DNA of 12,868 nt, taken from contig JAAUTT010000038.1 in NCBI GenBank assembly GCA_012031335.1, positions 1-12,868 of the forward strand, read 5' to 3'. The notes beneath the pieces are model-generated. The model saw only the letters and a list, made by a program, of their open reading frames with translations. It did no database searches and was not told the DNA's origin. Each line of letters opens with the position of its first letter. Positions within the stretch are counted from its first letter, which is position 1. The translations under genes were made by a program, and so were the position numbers. This document shows positions 1-8,615 of this stretch, one piece after another. The DNA is from Bacteroidales bacterium. Lineage in GTDB: Bacteria > Bacteroidota > Bacteroidia > Bacteroidales > JAAUTT01.

Positions 1-1167
1 TACCTTGATGATATTGTGGCCGCAACTGCAATCTATACTTCGCTGGTTATTTATAACCCGATAGAAAGAAACTCTCACGATCGCTCTACCTGAACGAAAT
101 ACCCATCCAGAAAAAAAAGATAGCTGGAATATTGGCCCTACCAATGGTTATATTATTGAAAACTCTGTAAAAAAGTTAAAAAATATAGAAACGTACAGCA
201 TATTCAGCAATATGCCTCAAACGCAGACTACCTATATTAATAACCAGCGTATTGATATAGAAACCAAAAGAACGGATGAGAATTTCTTCCATATTTTCTC
301 ATTAAAATTTTTGGAAGGCCAGCATTATAGCACAACGGATATCGAAAATGGTAAAAAGATATGTGTTATAAACGAAAGCCTGAGTCAACGCTGCTTTGGA
401 AATACAAAAACTGTTGGCAAAAAAATAGTTTTCAACAACGACACCTACACTATTTGCGGTATTGTTCAGGATGTGCCAAAGCTTTATAAAAATGCATATG
501 CTGAACTATGGAGACCTTACAATTATATTGGTTATATGAATGATATTAAAACAAAAAAATCTGATATCAGAGTGAATTTAAGGCAGTGATAATTGCAAAA
601 AGCAAAAATGACTTTGATGTTATCCAGATGCAACTCGCCCAAAATTTGGATAGAATTACACCGAAAGATGTTTTTAAGATACATGGTAAACTTAAAACAC
701 CATTCCAAACCAATTTTGGCATGTTTTACGACGATAATCTATTTTCAAACAAATCCGAACGCATACAAAAGCAGGTATTGATAATATTTATGATTAGCCT
801 GTTTTTAATGCTACCTCTATTAAACCTGACCAGTCTTACCGTGTCACGAATCTTCGAACGTTCTTCAGAAATTGGTGTGAGAAAATCATTCGGGGCCACC
901 AAACATATGATGATATGGCAATTTGTATATGAAAACATCATCGTTTGCCTGCTTGGAGGTGTTCTTGGATTTTGTGGCGCCTGGCTTTTACTGAAAGGTA
1001 TTAATGCAGCAGGTTTGATGCAAATTGGCGCAATAAGCTTCAGCTATAGAATACTCTTTTATGGTTTGATAGTAATATTGGCCTTTGGTTTTCTGTCGGG
1101 CTTTTATCCCGCCTGGAAAATGTCTAAACTACAAATAACAGAAGCGTTGAAAGGAGGTAACCAATGA
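1..1167 (+). CDS. ABC transporter permease, FtsX/MacB type (5' partial, frameshifted)
   Basis: Inner-membrane permease subunit of a MacB-like ABC transporter; such proteins couple a cytoplasmic ATPase to a periplasmic domain for export or envelope work. The 5' end lies outside the window. Visible are the end of a first membrane segment (TLMIL...AATAIYTSL), a periplasmic MacB_PCD-like domain (NIGPTNGY, FLEGQHYS, VINESL, GKKI) and three C-terminal membrane segments. The cytoplasmic loop SSEIGVRKSFGAT is the conserved EIGxRK motif of the family, and the protein ends FYPAWKMSKLQITEAL. The reading frame is interrupted at about 85, in the A8 run at 111-118, between 565 and 580, and possibly near 14-17. 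Joining the frames gives continuous family-like sequence (for example SEFK-AVIIAKS across 571-597). It overlaps the next permease by ATGA, so the two are co-translated. The ATPase is not in the window. Family assignment is secure; substrate unknown. Confidence 0.85.
1151..1158 (+). promoter_or_regulatory. Strong Shine-Dalgarno site for the second permease
   Basis: AAGGAGGT lies five bases before the ATG at 1164, inside the last codons (Lys-Gly-Gly-Asn-Gln) of the upstream permease. A near-perfect anti-16S match is unusual for Bacteroidota, where most genes lack one; the other starts in this window have none. Its position suits translational coupling at the ATGA overlap. The same bases also encode conserved-looking C-terminal residues, so coding constraint alone could explain it. 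Confidence 0.5.
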
Positions 1168-2375
1168 TAAAGCAACTTTTTAAAATTGTATGGAAGCAAC
1201 GAAAATATAACAGCCTGCTTCTGATCGAAATAATATTTTCTTTCGTAGCTCTATTTTTACTCTCGGCTGTATGCATTCATTACTGGAAGAGATATAATGA
1301 ACCGATAGGAATAAATAATGAAAATATTTGGATACTCGAAACTTATCAGGCTTACGATACTCCTCCCGACCAGGTATTTTCCGATTCGGTAAAATTTGAA
1401 AAAATGGACCAGATTCGGCATTATATCAAAACCAATTATCCTGAAGTAGTTTCATGCTCAAAAGTAATGGGTTCCAGCTATCCATACTCCAATTGGATTA
1501 GCTCGGATGGGATGAAAATTAACAACAGGGAAATATTCTATCATACAAGCTGGGCGGATCCGGAACTTTATGAAACATTTGGTCTGAAATTAACAGAAGG
1601 CAGATGGATAGAAGAAGGTGACCGGTTTTCGGATATTCAATCGGTGGTTATTAATGAGAAAATGAGAAATGAACTATTTGGTAATAAGCCGGCAGCAGGG
1701 AAAACAATTATAAAAAAAGAATGGGGAGACAGTATTGGGAAAAAACTGAAGATTTTAGGAGTATTTACCAATATGAAGAAGGAAGGGGAATTTACTGCCG
1801 AGCCCAATTTTGCATATTATCCAAACACCCGTGAGTATTACAATTACTCAGGTATTGCCATGAAATTCAACGGTTCATTACCCACCAACTTTGAACCCAG
1901 GTTAATCAAGGACCTGAGCGCATTCAATAAAACCTATATTTTCAGGTTAGAAAGTCTGGAAAAAATGCGACAGAACTATATAATACGGGAATTATCTCCG
2001 GTTATCATTATTGGCGCCATTGTGTTGTTTCTGGTGGTCAATGTTATGCTTGGTCTTTTTGGTACCCTATGGCTCAATATTTCCAGGCGTAAACCGGAAA
2101 TTGGTCTGCGCCGCGCTGTGGGAAGCACTGGTCCATCAGTTCTTTGGCAAATACTTGGAGAAACTTATGTACTGGCTATCATTTCTGTATTATTGGGTCT
2201 GGTGCTCACTTCACAGGTATTTATTTTCAATGTATACAACACTCCTGTTTCAACTTTGATAGAGGCAAACATGGCTGCTTTCCTGATTATACTGTTACTT
2301 TGCACCATCAGTGCTTTAGCTCCGGCAAAACAGGCAGCCAGGTTGGAGCCGGCGCAGGCCTTACATGAGGAATAA
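1164..2375 (+). CDS. ABC transporter permease, FtsX/MacB type (intact)
   Basis: A 403-residue inner-membrane permease and the only uninterrupted gene in the window. Its short basic N-terminus (MIKQLFKIVWKQRKY) leads into a membrane segment at about residues 18-40. A periplasmic MacB_PCD-like domain follows (TSWADPELYETF, LKLTEGRW, VVINEKMRNELFGNKPAAGKTI, LGVF). Three membrane segments come at about 277-305, 333-353 and 370-388. The cytoplasmic loop ISRRKPEIGLRRAVGST carries the family's EIGxRRAxG signature, and the C-terminus PAKQAARLEPAQALHEE is typical. The ATG overlaps the TGA of the preceding permease, so the two probably form a heterodimer from one operon. Only two permeases are visible; the ATPase, and any adaptor or TolC-like partner, would be upstream. 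Substrate cannot be told: candidates are peptide or drug export, lipoprotein handling or envelope stress response. Confidence 0.92.
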   Translation: MIKQLFKIVWKQRKYNSLLLIEIIFSFVALFLLSAVCIHYWKRYNEPIGINNENIWILETYQAYDTPPDQVFSDSVKFEKMDQIRHYIKTNYPEVVSCSKVMGSSYPYSNWISSDGMKINNREIFYHTSWADPELYETFGLKLTEGRWIEEGDRFSDIQSVVINEKMRNELFGNKPAAGKTIIKKEWGDSIGKKLKILGVFTNMKKEGEFTAEPNFAYYPNTREYYNYSGIAMKFNGSLPTNFEPRLIKDLSAFNKTYIFRLESLEKMRQNYIIRELSPVIIIGAIVLFLVVNVMLGLFGTLWLNISRRKPEIGLRRAVGSTGPSVLWQILGETYVLAIISVLLGLVLTSQVFIFNVYNTPVSTLIEANMAAFLIILLLCTISALAPAKQAARLEPAQALHEE

Positions 2376-2404
2376 AAAATTCGAGATATGAAACTCCATT
2401 ATTA

Positions 2405-2419
2405 CGCTCCTTCAGAGCT
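2405..2419 (-). repeat. Truncated REP-like unit (first hairpin only)
   Basis: Read on the minus strand this is GCTCT-GAA-GGAGC, a 5-bp stem (one G-U pair) with a GAA loop, preceded by A and followed by G. It has the same plan as the first hairpin of the two complete units to its right, but the linker and second GC-rich stem do not follow. The 15-base stretch is an inverted copy of 2547-2561, with 14 of 15 positions matching. It sits 30 bases after the permease stop codon. Confidence 0.6.
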
Positions 2420-2445
2420 CAATATAATGTTTGGGCTATCCACTA

Positions 2446-2490
2446 CCCGGCCCTTGCAGGCCGGGCTGGTATATTCCGCCTTTTCAAGGC
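2446..2490 (-). repeat. REP-like two-hairpin repeat unit, copy 1
   Basis: Read on the minus strand from 2490: stem GCCTT-GAA-AAGGC, a 12-base linker (GGAATATACCAG), then a 7-bp GC-rich stem CCCGGCC/GGCCGGG (2446-2452 with 2459-2465) around a 6-base loop. It is built exactly like copy 2 at 2548-2593 but faces the opposite way. The hairpins differ in sequence yet keep pairing. Similar units, translated by gene finders into spurious short ORFs, are common between Bacteroidota genes (my recollection of the pattern; not searched). Confidence 0.7.
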
Positions 2491-2546
2491 TTGTTTTTAC
2501 AGCATGTTTTAAAAAAGTTAATCTAATTGAGCAAAAAAAGTATTTT

Positions 2547-2593
2547 AGCTCTGAAAGAGCGATATATATCAGCCCTGCCTGATTAGGGCAGGG
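2547..2593 (+). repeat. REP-like two-hairpin repeat unit, copy 2
   Basis: Stem GCTCT-GAA-AGAGC at 2548-2560, a 12-base linker (GATATATATCAG), then a 7-bp stem CCCTGCC/GGCAGGG (2573-2579 with 2587-2593) around a 7-base loop. It diverges from copy 1 across an AT-rich spacer (2491-2546), giving a tail-out inverted pair reminiscent of bacterial BIMEs. The pair could act as a transcription terminator or 3'-end stabiliser for the permease operon, or be a non-autonomous element moved by a REP-associated tyrosine transposase. None of those roles is shown by the sequence. Confidence 0.7.
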
Positions 2594-2620
2594 TCGCGTA
2601 TCCGGAATCACGAACTTTGC

Positions 2621-2639
2621 ATAACGAACATTTCGTTAT
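2621..2639. promoter_or_regulatory. Perfect palindrome, possible operator
   Basis: ATAACGAA-CAT-TTCGTTAT is a perfect 8-bp inverted repeat with a 3-base spacer, 74 bases before the response-regulator ATG. The core ACGAAC recurs in direct orientation at 2610-2615 and 2692-2697, so the upstream region contains three copies. A dimeric DNA-binding protein, possibly the downstream Fis-type regulator itself, could bind here. It could equally be part of the flanking repeat element. Confidence 0.35.
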
Positions 2640-2673
2640 TAAACAATAAAGTGCATCTATTTTATTATTAAAC

Positions 2674-2689
2674 CTGCCATCTTTGGCAG
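2674..2689. promoter_or_regulatory. Perfect inverted repeat in the regulator leader
   Basis: CTGCCA-TCTT-TGGCAG is a perfect 6-bp inverted repeat with a 4-base loop, ending 23 bases before the ATG of the response regulator. It overlaps CATCTTTG (2678-2685), which matches the Bacteroidota -7 consensus TAnnTTTG at 5 of its 6 fixed positions. No good -33 element is seen at the right spacing. It could be an operator over a promoter or a small leader hairpin; the choice is open. Confidence 0.35.
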
Positions 2690-2712
2690 AAACGAACTTT
2701 TTATTCTCAACC

Positions 2713-4083
2713 ATGCTTCTCATCATCGACGACGATACTGCCGTACAAGCTTCTCTGAACCTGCTTCTTAAACAGGATGGTTACAGGGTTAAAGTGGCAC
2801 GTACCCCGTCCGAAGGACTTCTTTATCTCGGGCAACTTCCCGTTGAGCTTGTTTTGCTGGATATGAACTTTAGTCACGATACCTCGGGTCGCGAAGGTTT
2901 AAATACTTTGTACGATATACGATCCCGCTGGCCCGAAATTCCCGTGATATTGATTACCGGATGGGCTACAGTACCACTGGCAGTGGAAGGAATGAAAAAC
3001 GGCGCTTCCGATTTTATTACAAAACCCTGGGATAATCAACAGGTACTTCAATCGGTAAAAACAATTCTTAGTCTTAAAAGCGAAAGCAAGGAGGTAAACG
3101 CCACCCGCAAGGAACTGGACAAAATTTACGATTTCAGTTTTATTACAGGTGAAGATCCCGGTTTCCTTAAAATTTTGGAAACAGCAGGAAGAATAGCCCG
3201 GACAGATGCTTCTGTGCTCATTTACGGAGAAAGTGGTACCGGCAAGGAACTCATAGCCGAAGCCATTCACCGTAACAGTCCGCGCCGGGAACAACCATTT
3301 GTTAAAGTAAATCTGGGTGGTATTTCATCAAGTTTATTCGAAAGCGAAATGTTTGGCCATCGCAAAGGCGCTTTTACCGATGCTCATTTCGACCGGAAGG
3401 CAGGTTCGAAATGGCCGATTCGGGAACCATCTTTCTGGATGAAATTGGTGAACTGGATCTTAACTGTCAGGTGAAACTGCTGCGTGTTCTTCAGGATAAA
3501 ACCTATGAAGTGCTGGGCGAACAGTAAAACCCGGCGCGTGGATGTGAGGGTGATAAGCGCAACCAATCGGTTACTCGAAAAAATGATCGAGAACAGGCAA
3601 TTCCGCGAAGATTTGTTTTACAGGCTTAACCTTATCACTATCAAACTCCCGTCGCTCAGGGAACGAAAACAGGATATCCCTTTGCTGGTACTTCATTTTA
3701 TAGAGAACCTCCGCAAATCGTATGGTCTTTCCAATCTTACAATTGCCGATGGTGCCCTTTTGTGGTTACAGCAGATGCATTTTCCTGGCAATGTCCGCGA
3801 ACTTAAAAACCTGGTTGAACGAACGGTTTTAATAAGCAACAAACACCATCTGGAGGTAAGTGATTTTGCCGAACAGGTACAGAAATTACCTGTGGGCGAC
3901 ACTTTGGCAAATATTTCGGGATCCACACTTACACTGGACGAAATGGAGGAACTGATGATAAGAAAGAATATTGAACTTTACAGAAATAATCTATCGAAAG
4001 TTGCCAAAGCTTTGGGACTGAGCAGGGGGTCCCTGTATCGCCGACTCGATAAATACGGAATACCATATGACCTTCAGGATTAA
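2713..4083 (+). CDS. Sigma-54-dependent response regulator, NtrC family (two frameshifts)
   Basis: Cytoplasmic response regulator that activates sigma-54 promoters. Residues 1-120 form a receiver domain: acidic pocket IIDDD, phospho-acceptor Asp50 (LVLLD), Thr82 and Lys104 (TKPW). Next comes the AAA+ domain: Walker A GESGTGKE at 172-179, sigma-54 contact loop GAFTDA at 219-224 (usual form GAFTGA), Walker [11 protein letters not shown], then [10 protein letters not shown]. The C-terminus is a Fis-type helix-turn-helix ([24 protein letters not shown]). I take the ATG at 2713 because the receiver begins there; an upstream TTG adds unrelated residues. One A is missing at 3397-3398 (AA for AAA restores [11 protein letters not shown]) and one T is extra at 3525 (removal restores [13 protein letters not shown]). 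The stop overlaps the kinase start by 17 bases, so the pair is cognate. Its target promoter was not identified. Confidence 0.92.
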
Positions 4084-5372
4084 ATTTCTGCTATTTCTGA
4101 TTGGACTTCACCTGGTGCAATTTGCACTGGCCGGTATTGTCCTTTTTCATAACAAGATATGGTTTATTGCTGCCGAAGCAATACTGCTGTTATCACTTAT
4201 TCTTTCGGTTTATTTCTATCGCATCTTTTCAAAACCATTGAAGCTTTTATACAGTGGAATAGAATCGATCAAAGACAAAGATTTCAGTATACGCCTCGTT
4301 AAAGTTGGTCAGCCCGAGTTAGATAACCTTATTGAGGTTTATAACCATATGATCGACAAACTTCGGGGAAGAAAGAACATTACAACAGGAGCAACATTTC
4401 TTCCTCGAAAAACTGGTTCAGGCTTCACCTACCGGGATTATCATTCTCGACCCCGATGAAAAAATTAAAATGATGAATCCCACTGCTGAGTTATTCATGG
4501 GCGTAAATATTTCATCCGCAAAAGGGATCCAGCTAAAAGACCTGAATAAGTCTTCGCTTGCAAAGGAAATCATAAAAATTTCGCTTAACGAAACCTCAAC
4601 TATTTCGGTTTCAGGCTTAAAAAAATATAAAATCCATAAATCGAGTTTGTAAACCAGGGATTCCGTAACCAGTTTCTGGTAATCGAGGAGCTCACACGCG
4701 AATTATACCTCATTGAGCTAAACGCTTACGAAAAGGTGATAAGAACAATTTCGCACGAGTTCAACAATTCGATTGGTCCTATCAACTCTATCCTGGAATC
4801 GTTGAAAACGCATATCATTAAATCGGCTTCGGATAACCAGGCGGATTTTGAAAATGCCATTACTGTTGCGGTTGACAGAAACAATGCCCTCAACGAATTT
4901 ATTAAGCGTTATGCCAGTATATTTAAATTACCGGTACCAATAAAAGAAAAATGTAATATCATGAATTGCTGCTCAGGCTTGATAAAATTTTTCACTATCC
5001 TTTTAAAAACAAAAGGATATAAGTCTTGAATTCGATCTTTCGGATGAGCCATTGATGCAGCATATCGATGTAAATTTGTTTGAACTCGTATTTACAAATA
5101 TAATTCAGAATGCTTCGGACGCTATTACTTCGGGAGGCCTTATCCATATCCGAACAAACAATAATTTGAAATCGGTAATAATCACCAACAACGGGGAGCC
5201 TATAACCTCCGACATACAGCAGCAGCTGTTTACTCCTTTTTTTACAACAAAAAAAACCGGACAAGGCATTGGGTTAACGCTAACCAGGGAAATTCTTCAA
5301 AGTCATGGTTGTCGCTTTTCCCTGCAAACACTGCCTAACGGGCTTTCCGAATTTTCAATAATATTTGTTTAA
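4067..5372 (+). CDS. Membrane sensor histidine kinase, NtrY/NtrB-like (four frameshifts)
   Basis: Sensor kinase partner of the preceding sigma-54 regulator. After correction it has two N-terminal membrane segments (about residues 8-26 and 31-50) with almost no periplasmic loop between them, a HAMP-like stretch (KPLKLL...FSIRL...YNHMIDKLREER), a PAS-like domain (VQASPTGIIILDPDEKIKMMNPTAE), a dimerisation/phosphoacceptor box RTISHEFNNSIGPINSIL (His codon 4754-4756), and an ATP-binding domain with N box NIIQNASDAI, NNGEPI, and FTPFFTTKKTGQGIGL. The tiny outer loop suggests sensing within the membrane or cytoplasm. Frame breaks: extra G in GGGG 4365-4368, a base missing near 4643, a C missing at 4960-4961 (restores NIHELLLRLDKI), and a shift at 5017-5021 (a duplicated TA, or one base missing). 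Start ATG 4067 lies inside the regulator's last codons. Confidence 0.9.
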
Positions 5373-5503
5373 GGTGCAAAATGCTATGTGTCAATTTTTT
5401 ATAAGAAAATCGGGAACGTAGAAAAAAAAGGATTTACTGTCCACAAAAAAAAACAAATAGTCTATTTTATTACTTGCGAATACACTATCTGATTAACTTA
5501 GTC

Positions 5504-5511
5504 TATGTTTT
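5504..5511 (+). promoter_or_regulatory. Candidate Bacteroidota -7 element for the outer-membrane protein
   Basis: TATGTTTT matches the Bacteroidota -7 consensus TAnnTTTG at all fixed positions but the last and stands 27 bases before the ATG at 5539, giving a plausible short leader. The nearest upstream TTG (5474-5476) is too far for a standard -33 box, so support is weak. The rest of the 166-bp gap (5373-5538) shows only AT-rich sequence with A runs and no clear terminator stem. Confidence 0.22.
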
Positions 5512-5538
5512 CAGGAATCTTTAAACAAAAAACCTAGT

Positions 5539-8440
5539 ATGAACAATAACAAAAAACCTTAAACTTTTTTCTAATAACCTTCCTGTCGTTGACTTTAACT
5601 TCTGTTTATGCGCAGAGTCGCAGAGTTAGCGGTGTTGTTATGGATAAAACTTCAAATACCCCCGTTATCGGAGGTATTGTTATTTTAAAAGAAAAACCTG
5701 ATACAACAATACAATACACAGTATTAACTGACAAAAACGGAAGATTTGTTGTTCCTTCCCTTAAAAGCAAAAGCTACATCCTTACCATTCAAAATATGAG
5801 CTATCAGAAGCTTTATAAGGTTATAGCGCTGGGCAACCAGGATTTGAATCTGGGCGTAATTAGTATGGAACCCGAAAGTAAGGTATTGAATGAGGTAGTT
5901 GTTCAGGGTCAGGGACCAGCGGCCAAGCAAAAGGGAGATACAACAGAAATGAGTTCGTCGGCTTACAAAACCAATCCCGATGCCAACGCTGAAGATCTTG
6001 TAAAGAAAATGCCCGGAATTACTGTGGAGAATGGAACCGTAAAAGCTCAGGGTGAAGAAGTAAAAAAGGTATTGGTGGATGGCAAACAATTTTTTGGTGA
6101 TGATCCTACTGCTGCTTTAAGAAATTTACCGGCAGATGTGATTGATAAAGTCCAGGTTTTTAATAAATTGAGCGATCAGTCGGAACTCACAGGGGTTGAC
6201 GATGGCAATTCGTCCAGAACTATTAATATAATAACCAAACAAAACAGAAGGGGCCGGCCAGTTTGGAAAACTTACCACCGGAACTGATTTTTAACAATAA
6301 ATACCTTGCATCTGGAAGTCTTAATATTTTTAAGGGCAACCGACGGATTACCATAATAGGTAACCTGAATAATATAAACCAGCAGAATTTCTCAGCACAA
6401 GATCTGATAGGAAGCACCAATACCCGCCAGGGAGGTGGCGGAGGATTTGGTGGTGGTCGTGGTGGTTCGGGTGGTGGAAATAATTTTTATTACAGGAGGC
6501 CAGAGTGGTATTACCAATACCAAATCTTTCGGACTTAATTACTCCGATAACTGGGGAAAGAAAATAACCGCCAATGGTAGCTATTTTTACAATTCAACAG
6601 ACAACAGGCTTATTCAGGAGTCGAATACCGAAAACCTGTTTGCCACAAACGGAAAATTTTCAAAAACAAATACTGACTCCAGAACCCGTAATTACAATCA
6701 CCGGTTTAATATGCGTATCGAATACAATATCGACTCGGCAAATACTCTATTGTTTATCCCCAGGATAAGCACTCAAACCAATAGCGCCAATAAATCGACA
6801 TTATATGAGATAACAGGCGGTGACGTAAATTCCACAACAAACAACCTCAGTTTTACTGATGCAACAAGCTATAATCTTTCGAACGATCTTATTTTCCGCC
6901 ATAAGTTTGCTAAACAGCGCCGAACTTTATCGTTAAACCTTTCGACCCAGAAAAATGTGAGGAACAGCGAGAATACTCAACTTGCCGTAGTAGATTCGGA
7001 GCAGGACAACCAATATTCGGAGAGTAATACAGATGGATTCACCTATTCAGTTAACGCCAGTTACACCGAACCCATTACAAAATATGGAATGCTGATGGTT
7101 AACCTTACCACCTCCAATGCACAAAACGAAACTGACAAAGAAACATACAGACTGGGGGATCAGAATGTACGGCTTAACCGGCTTGATTCGCTTTCGAATA
7201 TTTACAACAACGATTACATTTCGAACCGGGGAGGACTTTCATATAATATCCGCAAAGGAGATTTAAATTTTAATATGGGTATTGAATATCAGCGTGCTAC
7301 TTTAAACGGTAACCAGGAATTTCCGCAACCAGGCAAAGTGAATAAAACTTTTGAGAACTTTCTTCCCAACATGATGCTGAGGTATAAAATGTCTGCAAAA
7401 AGTAACCTGAGGGTGTTTTTCCGTTCATCGACAAATGCACCTTCCATATCTCAACTTCAGAAAGTTATTGATAACTCTAACCGTTTAAGTTTAAGTACAG
7501 GTAATCCCAAGCTAAAACAGGAATACAGTCAGAATCTGATGTCGCAGTTCTCGTTTGCCAATGCCGATAAAGGTATAAATTCATTTTTGTTCTGTCGGGA
7601 GGTTATACCGAAGATAATATTGGTTACAAAACTATCAATGCAGAGAAAGATACATTTATATCCGATTACAATGTGAACCTGCAATCGGGAGGGCAATTAA
7701 GTATTCCTGTAAACCTCGATCACTCGTTTAATGTACGTTCCCTGGCAAACTTCGGTAAATATGTAAAGGTCCTTAAATCGAATGTTAACATGCTGGCAGG
7801 TTTAAACTATTCCCAATCTCCGGGATATGTTAATTCCATTCTTAACCGCTCCAACAATTACAGTATCACAAATAGCCTGATTTTAGCCAGTAACATAAGT
7901 GAAAAACTTGATTTTTCTGTTTCATATACCTCAAATTACAGTATTGTTAAAAATACTGAAACATCTCAGGGGGTAAGTAATACGGAATATTGGTACCAGT
8001 CGGCCAATTTCAAAGTTAACTGGATATTTTTCAAGGGATTCGTTCTCCAAACCGATATGGCCGGTCAGTTTAACAAGGGTCTTTCCTCAAACAGTTACAA
8101 TCAGAATTATGTGGTTTGGAATGCCAGTTTTGGCAAGAAATTTCTTAAGAATAACGCAGCCGAAATCAAATTAAGCGTATTCGATATTCTGAACCAGAAC
8201 AAAAATATAAGCCGTACAGTTACTGCTTCAACAATCCAGGATTCGCGAACCAACACCTTTCCGCGCTATTTTCTGGTAATGTTTACCTATAACCTGCGGC
8301 GATTTAACGGGCAGAACGATCCAACACAAAATCAGGAAAATCGGCGCGACCGTATGATGATGCCTATGGGAGCACCTCCGGCTGGTTCTCCTACAGGCCC
8401 TCCTCCTGGTTCAACCATGGGACCTCCTCCTTCCTTTTAA
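5539..8440 (+). CDS. TonB-receptor-like outer-membrane beta-barrel protein (five frameshifts)
   Basis: Large outer-membrane protein, about 966 residues after correction. The signal peptide starts MNNNKK at 5539 and is cleaved near SVYA-QS (residue 25). A CarboxypepD_reg-like domain (about 28-110: VSGVVMDK, GGIVILKE, DKNGRF) is followed by a plug-like region (EDLVKKMPGITVENG, VKKVLVDGKQFFGDDP, LPADVIDKVQVF, NIITKQNR) and a long barrel ending YFLVMFTYNLRRFNGQ. This matches the OMP_b-brl_3/TonB-dependent receptor superfamily; ligand unknown. Two low-complexity regions stand out: a glycine-rich tract near residues 297-313 and a Met/Pro-rich tail (GAPPAGSPTGPPPGS, ending SF). No SusD-like partner follows. 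Frame breaks: A missing in A6 5551-5556, extra C at 6254-6255, extra T in T5 6288-6292, extra T at 6490-6491, T missing in T5 7584-7588. Each correction restores continuous barrel sequence, so the gene is probably whole. Confidence 0.9.
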
Positions 8441-8472
8441 TAATAAGCGTATTATATGGATTATAAGAGACT

Positions 8473-8593
8473 GTGTAAAAAGTCAAATCGGAGCGTCATT
8501 GCGAGGAGGAACGACGAAGCAATCCTTTGATTAACAGATTGCTTCACTTTGTTCGCAAAGACGTAAACCTCATCTTTTTGACTTATTAGACAC
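8473..8593. repeat. MITE-like imperfect inverted repeat element
   Basis: A nested inverted repeat of about 121 bp between convergent genes. The inner arms are 8494-8524 (begins CGTCATTGCGAGGAGG, ends GAAGCAATC) and 8537-8563 (begins GATTGCTTC, ends GCAAAGACG), separated by 12 bases. Outer arms share GTGT and AAGTCAAA (8473-8487 with 8578-8593, inverted). The CGTCATTGCGAG...GAAGCAATC motif is a dispersed repeat familiar from many bacterial genomes, including Bacteroidota (recollection). No transposase ORF and no clear target duplication are visible. Lying between the stop codons of the plus-strand barrel gene and the minus-strand Rieske gene, its hairpin could also end transcription from both sides. 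Confidence 0.7.
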
Positions 8594-8615
8594 CCTCTTG
8601 TAACTGAAGAGAAAA

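Noticed and set aside
2388..2611. Overlapping short ORFs on both strands in the intergenic region (64 and 69 codons)
   Set aside because: They are translations of the REP-like hairpin units; the SSERA/SSEGA-type peptides come from the stem sequence, and no protein family or start signal supports them.
2683..2712. TTG start adding ten residues to the response regulator
   Set aside because: The extra residues overlap the leader hairpin and precede a receiver domain that begins normally at the ATG at 2713.
2594..2712. Sigma-54 promoter before the regulator, suggested by TTGGCAG at 2683-2689
   Set aside because: The -12 GC element is absent at the required spacing (GG-N10 is followed by CT). 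No GG-N10-GC match stood out in the 5373-5538 gap either.
3384..3527. Programmed frameshifting in the response regulator
   Set aside because: The two shifts go in opposite directions 130 bases apart, lie inside the AAA+ core, lack a slippery heptamer with a downstream structure, and match the indel pattern seen in every other gene.
6435..6540. Poly-valine reading of the glycine-rich tract (a run of Val near 6450)
   Set aside because: It is the wrong frame of the GGN repeats; the Gly/Phe/Arg frame joins the upstream and downstream barrel sequence once the extra T at 6490-6491 is removed.
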